From: Demequinaceae bacterium
GTDB lineage: Bacteria; Actinomycetota; Actinomycetes; Actinomycetales; Demequinaceae
Direction of reading: 5' to 3'
Assembly: GCA_011524475.1 (NCBI GenBank)
Contig: WTKG01000147.1
Location: 1 to 6,104 of the forward strand
DNA: 6,104 bases
Made by a program: the position numbers and the translations under genes. Below, piece after piece: positions 1 through 4,855 of this stretch. How positions within the stretch are numbered: position 1 is the stretch's first letter; each line of letters opens with the position of its first letter. The notes under the pieces are model-generated. The model did not search any database. It worked only from the letters and a program-made list of their open reading frames with translations, and was not told the DNA's origin.

Positions 1-1012
1 GGCCATGGTCTCTAGAGGAGAGTTTCCGCGGGCAGAGGATTCAGCGACAGGTGCACGCAGAGGAGCTCCTCGTGTCGGCGATGGTGTTGTGCGATTAGAC
101 CAAGAGGGAGTGGTGACGTATGCCAGTCCCAACGCTCAATCATGTTTTTATCGGCTTGGTTTGACGGAGGGGCTAGTGGGGCTTTCCCTTCCAGCTACGG
201 CGGCCGCGTTAGTCGCTGATCGGAGCGCAATAGACGAAACCCTCTCTACCGTGGTTGCTGGGCGTGCGGCCTGGCGCGCAGATCTGAATGTAGGTACCGC
301 GTGCTTATCTCTTCGCGCGATACCTGTCACGGAGCATGGTAAGCGTTCAGGGGCCGTGATCCTGTGTCGAGACGTCACGGAATTACGGCGTCGTGAGCGT
401 GAACTCATCACGAAAGACGCGACCATTCGAGAAATTCACCATCGGGTAAAAAACAATCTGCAGACAGTTTCTGCCCTGTTACGTATGCAAAGTCGGCGGG
501 TTGAAGCGACGGAAGCAAAAGTCGCTTTGGCGGATGCGATGCGGCGGGTGCAAAGCATTGCGCTTGTGCATGATTCCTTGTCGGGCAGCCTTGATGAACG
601 CGTCGATATGGACCGGTTAGTGTCTACGACGATGCACCTGTCTGCTGATCTCGCAACCCCGGAAACCAAAGTAGAGACTCGGGTGGAGGGCAGATTCGGG
701 CTCTTGGGGGCTGACATCGCCTCTCCGCTGGCATTAGTCATCACTGAATTAGTGGCGAATGCAGTGGAGCATGGATTTGCGGGTCTTCCCGCAGGTGTCG
801 TCACAGTCGAAGCGCGCAGACAAGAAGAAGTTTTACAGATCACCGTGAGCGACAATGGTCACGGGGTAGAGAAGGCTCCGGAAGGGCTGGGCTCCAACAT
901 AGTCCGCACGCTGGTCACAAACGAATTGGGCGGGAATCTTCACTGGGATACACGCGCGCAAGGTACCCAGGTAAACCTGGAAATACCTCTGGTGATGACC
1001 CGGCGAACTTAA
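1..1012 (+). CDS. pdtaS: PdtaS-like sensor histidine kinase (HisKA_2 family), 5' partial
   Basis: Autophosphorylating sensor kinase. In mycobacteria PdtaS is cytosolic and phosphorylates PdtaR, an ANTAR response regulator that controls transcription antitermination. Counting from the first ATG (position 5), residues 25-128 form a PAS-like sensor domain. The H-box runs over residues 143-153 (EIHHRVKNNLQ), with H146 of the HRVKNNLQ core the likely phosphoacceptor. The ATPase domain shows the N box (ELVANAVEH, 248-256), the G1 box (DNGHG, 283-287) and the G2 box (GLGSNIV, 294-300). HRxKNNLQ is the HisKA_2 signature, distinct from classical HisKA kinases. The frame is open to the window edge, and family members are about 500 residues with an N-terminal GAF domain. 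The ATG at 5 is therefore probably internal and the gene starts upstream. No transmembrane helix is visible, and no pdtaR partner is present; in M. tuberculosis that gene is also encoded elsewhere. The stop codon overlaps that of convergent whiB1. Confidence 0.9.
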   Translation, partial: AMVSRGEFPRAEDSATGARRGAPRVGDGVVRLDQEGVVTYASPNAQSCFYRLGLTEGLVGLSLPATAAALVADRSAIDETLSTVVAGRAAWRADLNVGTACLSLRAIPVTEHGKRSGAVILCRDVTELRRRERELITKDATIREIHHRVKNNLQTVSALLRMQSRRVEATEAKVALADAMRRVQSIALVHDSLSGSLDERVDMDRLVSTTMHLSADLATPETKVETRVEGRFGLLGADIASPLALVITELVANAVEHGFAGLPAGVVTVEARRQEEVLQITVSDNGHGVEKAPEGLGSNIVRTLVTNELGGNLHWDTRAQGTQVNLEIPLVMTRRT

Positions 1013-1263
1013 CGCGCGGCGCGGCGTGCGCGTGCGGCACGGCGCTTCAAGGAACGACGTTCGTCTTCCGAGAGGCCGCCCCACACACCAGAGTCCTGGT
1101 TATGTTCCATCGCCCAGGCGAGGCATGCTTCGCGGACGTTACACGAGTTGCATACTTCTTTTGCACGTTCAATCTGTTCGAGTGCAGGACCAGCATTGCC
1201 CACAGGAAAGAACAACTCAGGGTCTTCTACCTCTAGGCATGCTGCGCGGTCGCGCCAATCCAT
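1009..1263 (-). CDS. whiB1: WhiB1-type iron-sulfur transcriptional regulator
   Basis: Small Wbl-family regulator of 84 residues. In M. tuberculosis, WhiB1 carries a nitric-oxide-sensitive [4Fe-4S] cluster, binds the primary sigma factor and is essential. All four cluster cysteines are present: C9, C38 and C41 (the CxxC pair) and C47. The family turn motif GVWGG lies at 60-64, followed by a strongly basic Arg/Ala-rich tail (69-84) for DNA binding. The stretch from DPELFFPVGN to GVWGG is nearly the same as I recall for M. tuberculosis WhiB1. I chose the ATG at 1263 because it gives the MDWR N-terminus typical of WhiB1. An in-frame GTG at 1269 would add two residues and has better spacing (5 nt rather than 11) from the GGAG motif. 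A longer frame back to 1314 lacks a ribosome binding site. The gene converges on the kinase gene, sharing four bases, and diverges from the membrane-protein gene at 1429. Confidence 0.95.
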   Translation of the reverse strand: MDWRDRAACLEVEDPELFFPVGNAGPALEQIERAKEVCNSCNVREACLAWAMEHNQDSGVWGGLSEDERRSLKRRAARARRAAR

Positions 1264-1274
1264 ATTCACTTTCA

Positions 1275-1280
1275 CTCCAA
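1275..1280 (-). promoter_or_regulatory. Ribosome binding site of whiB1
   Basis: The whiB1 strand reads TTGGAG here. The spacer is 11 nt to the ATG at 1263, or 5 nt to the in-frame GTG at 1269. It supports starting the protein near 1263-1269 and not at the upstream GTG at 1314, but it does not decide between the two nearby codons. Homology favours the ATG. Confidence 0.55.
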
Positions 1281-1321
1281 TTTCTGCGCATAGAGCGCGC
1301 AGCATTTGATCCACAAGGGCC

Positions 1322-1349
1322 TGGTTCGGAGATCGTCCTCACGAAACCA
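1322..1349 (-). promoter_or_regulatory. Imperfect hairpin in the whiB1 upstream region
   Basis: About ten base pairs can form in four short blocks: 1322-1324 with 1347-1349, 1325-1326 with 1345-1346, 1327-1328 with 1342-1343, and 1329-1331 with 1338-1340. Single-base bulges fall at 1344 and 1341, and the loop is six nucleotides (1332-1337). If the candidate promoter is right, the structure sits at the very 5' end of the whiB1 transcript. No U-tract follows, so it is not a standard terminator. It could be a leader structure or an inverted-repeat operator, or chance. Confidence 0.25.
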
Positions 1350-1357
1350 ACGAACTA

Positions 1358-1386
1358 ATTCTCGCATGCCTTCGTGTGTATGACAA
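1358..1386 (-). promoter_or_regulatory. Candidate sigma-70-type promoter of whiB1
   Basis: On the minus strand there is a TTGTCA hexamer (1386-1381; 5 of 6 matches to TTGACA). A 17-nt spacer separates it from GAGAAT (1363-1358; 4 of 6 matches to TATAAT, but lacking the first T). This predicts transcription from about 1351 and a whiB1 leader of about 88 nt. The spacing is ideal but the -10 element is weak, so this is a candidate only. The -35 hexamer overlaps the right-hand copy of the ACAAGGG direct repeat. Confidence 0.3.
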
Positions 1387-1416
1387 GGGTCTGCTTCTGT
1401 TGCGCTCAAGGGACAG

Positions 1417-1422
1417 TACGGT
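1417..1422 (+). promoter_or_regulatory. Candidate -10 element for a leaderless transcript of the 1429 gene
   Basis: TACGGT matches the actinobacterial -10 pattern TANNNT. It ends six bases before the A of the ATG at 1429, so transcription would begin at or next to the start codon. No usable Shine-Dalgarno sequence is present: AAGGGA at 1408-1413 lies 15 nt away, and AGG directly abuts the ATG. A leaderless mRNA, common in actinobacteria, would explain this. No convincing -35 element is visible. Confidence 0.3.
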
Positions 1423-1428
1423 TACAGG

Positions 1429-1836
1429 ATGGCATCTAGTCAAAAATTGGGTCAAGCATCGGTGTGGGAGCGAGTTGCTGCCGTGGTCGTCGGGGTGGAG
1501 GCAGTGACTGCTGGCGTGTGGGCTGTCGGCACCTTAGTGGTGGCCTATGGAGGTGCTGTGGAGCGTCCTCAAACCGTGTGGTTCATGATCTTTTTTGCGC
1601 TCGCGCTCGCCGTAACCTTGGCCTTGACCGGAATTGCGCTGTGGCGGGGTCGTCGATGGGCTAGAGGTCCAGCAGGTGCCTGGAATGTGTTGCAGATAGG
1701 GATGGGGTTTATGAGTATGGCTGCTAACCCCGTCATCGGCACCGCTTTTGTGCTCAGTGGCATCGTGGTGCTCGGGGGCGTTGTTGCCTCGTTGAAGCGT
1801 TCCTTAGCACGCGCGCAAAAGGAGTCTTCGCGCTAA
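1429..1836 (+). CDS. Small four-helix integral membrane protein, unknown function
   Basis: A 135-residue hydrophobic protein with about four predicted membrane helices: residues 17-41, 50-73, 84-100 and 101-124. A basic loop (RGRRWARGP, 74-82) follows helix 2, and a basic C-terminal tail (KRSLARAQKESSR) ends the protein; by the positive-inside rule both lie in the cytoplasm. The RGRRWAR loop followed by a Trp-containing helix recalls small uncharacterised actinobacterial membrane proteins, but I cannot name a family. No catalytic motif or signal peptide is seen. An in-frame stop at 1381-1383, with no other start codon in between, makes ATG 1429 the first possible start. It may be translated leaderless. 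It is divergent from whiB1 and converges on the FHA-FtsK gene, with a 4-base overlap at the stop codons. Confidence 0.8.
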   Translation: MASSQKLGQASVWERVAAVVVGVEAVTAGVWAVGTLVVAYGGAVERPQTVWFMIFFALALAVTLALTGIALWRGRRWARGPAGAWNVLQIGMGFMSMAANPVIGTAFVLSGIVVLGGVVASLKRSLARAQKESSR

Positions 1837-4781
1837 CCCTCTGGGGCAAAAAATTGTGCTGCCATTACTTTTTCTGGGGTAAGCACCACCGCACGGTAGG
1901 GGATTTCACGGGTTTCCACCACACCTGCTTCGTGACCGTGACGTAGCTCGCGGATATCTGCAGGCGAGGGGTTGATTACGACGACAGTGGCGTCAGTACG
2001 CTGCACCGTGGTCACGTTGAATACAGAACTTACTTCTGTCACACCCTGCGCACAGTTACGCATGAGCATGCTGATGTGCGTGCGTTCCTGGCCGGGGGTT
2101 CCCACAACAACAACCGGTGCTGTCGGGTCTGGGCGCCACGGCTGTGCGGTGTCCCCGGCAACCGCAACAGCCTGACGAGTATCTGAGCTGTCACGGGACT
2201 TTAGGTCACTGCGCAGTAGAGGTGAAGGAAGCGGAATAACGAGATCGGGAATTTCCATGGCCTCTGCGTGAGCAATCTGAACTTCTTTCCATGTTCCTGA
2301 CTCGCGCCATCGTCCTCTTCCAGGAGGTGAGGAGGTCAAATTCCGTGGAGGTGAAGACCACAATGCTGCCTCATGGTCTTCAAGAGCACCTAAAACTACG
2401 GTTGCACGTCGATGCCGAGCGATCCGCCCGCCACTTGCAACCGACATGGTGCAGGCAACTCGCCCTTGCTGCATCAACGTTGCCAAGCCATCGGCTCCTG
2501 TTCCACGCGCATGATTGGTGAGAGCCTCTAGTAATTGTTCCGTGTTATCCACCAGTAACACGTGATCATTTTTCTTTATTACCTTCTCGATTGTGCGTGC
2601 CGCGAGGCGGGCATCAGATGGAAGCCACACGGGGGTCCATGAAGAAGCGGAGCATCCAGCAGCGAGTGCGTATAGAGCCGTAGTGCGGCCTGAATGAGTG
2701 GGCCCCGCAATCACCAGAGAACCTGTCTGGGGATTCCATGACGCGGTGCCTTGTGTTCGTGTCGTGATGTCGTCCCATGTGCCGAAACAAATGCCTTCCT
2801 CCTCTTTGCCGGACAGGTCAGTGGGAGAGATACGTATGGGCAGAGGAGGATGCCATAGCGGAGCGACTGTCGCCCCGCTTGTAGCTGTGGCGGATAGCGG
2901 ACGGTTCACATCGCAGTTGTCGGGTATCCCTACTTCTTGCACGGCCGGAGTGACATGGTTGGTAGGGCGTGCAATCTGCACCGTAGTGCGTGTGGTGCCG
3001 CACGTGACGATCGCGCGCCCAGGGTAGGCCGCAGAGATGTGGGCGGCGTCTGTTGACCCCACGAGGTCCCGTGATTCCGTCTCCGACGCAACCCGTAGTG
3101 CCACCGTCGTGCCGATGTTTGCGCGTATTTCCGGTGTGACGGCCCCTGCCGGACGTTGCGTTGCGAGCACAAAATGTAATCCCAAAGTACGCCCCTGCGC
3201 TGCGAGCCGGGCCAAATCAGGAAGAAAGGATGAGTTGGACGCGGCAATCTCTTGATATTCGTCGGCGATGATGAGGAGACGGGCAGGGGCATCTCCGACG
3301 CTTTCCCATTGCGACATGGACGCAAAACCTGCCGCGGATAGCCGACGTTTACGTTCCACAATTTCTTGTGCGATGGCAGCAAGAGCACGACGCCCCAGTG
3401 CGGGGTCAAGGTCCGACACTGTCCCTGCGAGATGGGGAAGGTCGGCACATCGTTGCGCCATGGCCCCTCCCTTAAAGTCAAGGATGGCGAGAGAAAGACG
3501 CGTCGGTGGGTAGTGAGCCGTCAAGGACATCACCAATGTTTCCAAGAACTCAGACTTCCCACTACCCGTGGTTCCCGCGACCAGCACGTGAGGCCCGTCG
3601 CGATCAAGATCCAAGGCAAAGGGCCCGGTTTCTGAAGAACCAATCACTGCGGATAGGCCGGTACGGGGATGTTTCGCATCCGCGATGTCTCCCCATGTGA
3701 GGGCATCGGGAAGTGTGGATGTGCGTGAGGAATGTATTCTCCGCGCCCACGCCTCAGCCACCTCAGCTGTGACATGAAGAGTAGGAATTGTGATGGAGGC
3801 GTCCCCTGAGGAGACGCTGAATCCCTCCTCTTTCGCTTGTACGGTTACGTCGTCCCAACTCGCGGAATGTTCTGCAAGCCGGAGGTGACCATCCTGTGTT
3901 GTGGCGGGAGCAAGGATGCGCATCCACGGTTCAAAGAAGCCCCCCGCGGGAGGTTGTCTACCTCGATTCAGAACTACGGCTCGCGCGAAACCTGCGCTCT
4001 TGCGTGGTTCGCCCACGATACATACTGCTTGATTCCAGTTGATCGGTCCCTGCTCAGGAATGAGTGGTGACATGACGGACTCGACACCCGCGTGGCGGGT
4101 GTTCCACCACCATATTCCCATTGTGACGGCCGGATACGCCAATCCTGCCAGAGCAAAAATCCATCGACCGGTGATCGCTCCCAGAGCAATGCCGCCTCCA
4201 GCTGATGCCGCCACGGTGGCCCATTTCGGACGTTCTTTGAGGGTGTTTTCTTTTGTCGGGATGTCAGGCGAATCTGGAAGGTAGAGGTAGGTGCGGCCGG
4301 CATGAATCAGGTCACGTGTCCGTAATTTTCGCCAGCGCCATCGCCAGATTTGCGTCCGTTTTCCGTCACGAAGAACAGATGTTCCGTTCCGGGAACCATG
4401 GTCACGAATCGCGATATCAGGTTGAGTCCTCAGCCGGGCGTGAGTACGTGAAAGCCATGGGTCCTGAAGCGCGTTGTCCCCACTGCTGCGACCAATCAGT
4501 CCCGTTTTTGTGTGAACTATTTTTCCAGCGTCAGGGCCCGTCACAACGACGAGTTGGGTGCCACGTGCGGGGGCACAACTATGCGATTCTTGAGAGGTAA
4601 TTTTTGGATAACCGACGAGGGGCCATTGCCCAGCGGGATGTGCTTGGTCAAGCCGTATGTCGCCGCACCACAATTCATGGCTGAGATTGTGGCCTCGCGC
4701 ACGAGCGAATTCCACGATGGCATGAACAGGTGTGCCTGTGCGTACCTCCAGGATGAGTGATTCGCCTATCGCGATACGCAT
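1833..4781 (-). CDS. FHA-FtsK/SpoIIIE membrane ATPase, EssC/EccC (type VII secretion motor)-like
   Basis: A 982-residue membrane-anchored AAA+-type motor. Residues 1-65 look like a degenerate FHA or ubiquitin-like domain. An FHA phosphothreonine-binding domain spans about 75-168, with GR 97-98, SRTH 111-114 and GSRNGT 129-134. Two membrane helices follow (about 187-205 and 207-226). ATPase domain 1 (about 370-610) is intact: Walker A GTTGSGKS 403-410, LDFKGG 434-439, Walker B DE 507-508 and ATQRP 540-544. The linker LWHPPLP (642-648) resembles the one between EccC/EssC ATPase domains. Domain 2 (about 665-830) is degenerate: GPTHSGRT 693-700 (Arg for Lys) and DN 745-746 (Asn for Glu). A short third domain (about 885-982) keeps only GTPGQERT 894-901. 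The chromosome-translocase FtsK gamma domain is absent. EssC carries FHA domains in Firmicutes; classical mycobacterial EccC does not. ATG 4779-4781 follows an in-frame stop nine bases upstream and has no clear ribosome binding site. No WXG100 or other ESX gene is nearby, so a role in secretion is inferred from architecture alone. Confidence 0.9.
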   Translation of the reverse strand: MRIAIGESLILEVRTGTPVHAIVEFARARGHNLSHELWCGDIRLDQAHPAGQWPLVGYPKITSQESHSCAPARGTQLVVVTGPDAGKIVHTKTGLIGRSSGDNALQDPWLSRTHARLRTQPDIAIRDHGSRNGTSVLRDGKRTQIWRWRWRKLRTRDLIHAGRTYLYLPDSPDIPTKENTLKERPKWATVAASAGGGIALGAITGRWIFALAGLAYPAVTMGIWWWNTRHAGVESVMSPLIPEQGPINWNQAVCIVGEPRKSAGFARAVVLNRGRQPPAGGFFEPWMRILAPATTQDGHLRLAEHSASWDDVTVQAKEEGFSVSSGDASITIPTLHVTAEVAEAWARRIHSSRTSTLPDALTWGDIADAKHPRTGLSAVIGSSETGPFALDLDRDGPHVLVAGTTGSGKSEFLETLVMSLTAHYPPTRLSLAILDFKGGAMAQRCADLPHLAGTVSDLDPALGRRALAAIAQEIVERKRRLSAAGFASMSQWESVGDAPARLLIIADEYQEIAASNSSFLPDLARLAAQGRTLGLHFVLATQRPAGAVTPEIRANIGTTVALRVASETESRDLVGSTDAAHISAAYPGRAIVTCGTTRTTVQIARPTNHVTPAVQEVGIPDNCDVNRPLSATATSGATVAPLWHPPLPIRISPTDLSGKEEEGICFGTWDDITTRTQGTASWNPQTGSLVIAGPTHSGRTTALYALAAGCSASSWTPVWLPSDARLAARTIEKVIKKNDHVLLVDNTEQLLEALTNHARGTGADGLATLMQQGRVACTMSVASGGRIARHRRATVVLGALEDHEAALWSSPPRNLTSSPPGRGRWRESGTWKEVQIAHAEAMEIPDLVIPLPSPLLRSDLKSRDSSDTRQAVAVAGDTAQPWRPDPTAPVVVVGTPGQERTHISMLMRNCAQGVTEVSSVFNVTTVQRTDATVVVINPSPADIRELRHGHEAGVVETREIPYRAVVLTPEKVMAAQFFAPEG
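4329..4346 (-). repeat. Three tandem hexamers encoding Trp-Arg repeats in the FHA domain
   Basis: Three consecutive units (TGGCGA, TGGCGC, TGGCGA on the coding strand) encode WRWRWR at residues 146-151 of the FHA-FtsK protein. They lie after the conserved NGT of the FHA domain and before its closing strands. The repeat is in frame, so unit gain or loss would change the loop by Trp-Arg pairs. Confidence 0.6.
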
Positions 4782-4855
4782 GGCAGATCACAGTGGCCCG
4801 ATTGCGCTCTCTTTGGGACGGTGACGCTGATACCTGTGGAGAAAAGCCGGTTGTT
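4782..4855. other. Short intergenic gap between two minus-strand genes
   Basis: This 74-base gap separates the stop of the polytopic membrane protein from the start of the FHA-FtsK gene. I see no strong terminator, no TANNNT-type -10 element at good spacing and no clear Shine-Dalgarno sequence on the minus strand. The gap therefore allows cotranscription of the two genes but does not prove it. Confidence 0.5.

Larger units (their letters stand above)
1313..1397. repeat. Imperfect 15-bp direct repeat, two copies 70 bp apart
   Basis: Copy 1 (1313-1327) reads ACAAGGGCCTGGTTC and copy 2 (1383-1397) reads ACAAGGGTCTGCTTC on the plus strand, 13 of 15 bases identical. Both lie in the divergent spacer between whiB1 and the membrane-protein gene. 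Copy 2 covers the candidate whiB1 -35 element; copy 1 would lie in the whiB1 leader. A third CAAGGG core occurs at 1407-1412 without the flanking match. This could be an operator pair for a regulator of one or both genes, but no protein is known to bind it. Confidence 0.5.

Noticed and set aside
436..855. Open frame of 139 codons antisense to the kinase
   Set aside because: It is rich in Ser, Thr and Arg, has no domain, and sits opposite the conserved H-box and ATPase region, so it is an antisense shadow.
1012..1045. Very GC-rich stretch after the kinase stop codon as a terminator
   Set aside because: It encodes the Arg/Ala-rich tail of WhiB1. The best stem is about five pairs and has no T-run after it.
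1026..1358. Open frame of 110 codons on the plus strand across whiB1 and its upstream region
   Set aside because: It is antisense to a clear WhiB1 coding sequence with all its cysteines, has no recognisable motif and runs out into the regulatory spacer.
1264..1428. CRP-type palindrome (TGTGA-N6-TCACA) upstream of whiB1, as expected from M. tuberculosis
   Set aside because: No acceptable match was found on either strand; GTGTGTATGACA near 1374 lacks the second half-site.
1811..1833. GCGCG/CGCGC hairpin near the convergent stop codons as a bidirectional terminator
   Set aside because: The stem is only five pairs, with an asymmetric interior (three more AAG/CTT pairs at best). No U-tract follows on either strand, and it lies in coding sequence.
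2930..3481. Open frame of 183 codons on the minus strand
   Set aside because: It lies wholly inside ATPase domain 1 of the FHA-FtsK gene in another frame, and its composition (rich in Arg, Pro, Ser and His) is that of an out-of-frame translation.
1833..4781. Reading the large gene as a chromosome-dimer-resolving FtsK
   Set aside because: It has an N-terminal FHA domain, only two membrane helices and several ATPase-like domains, and lacks a winged-helix gamma domain at the C-terminus.
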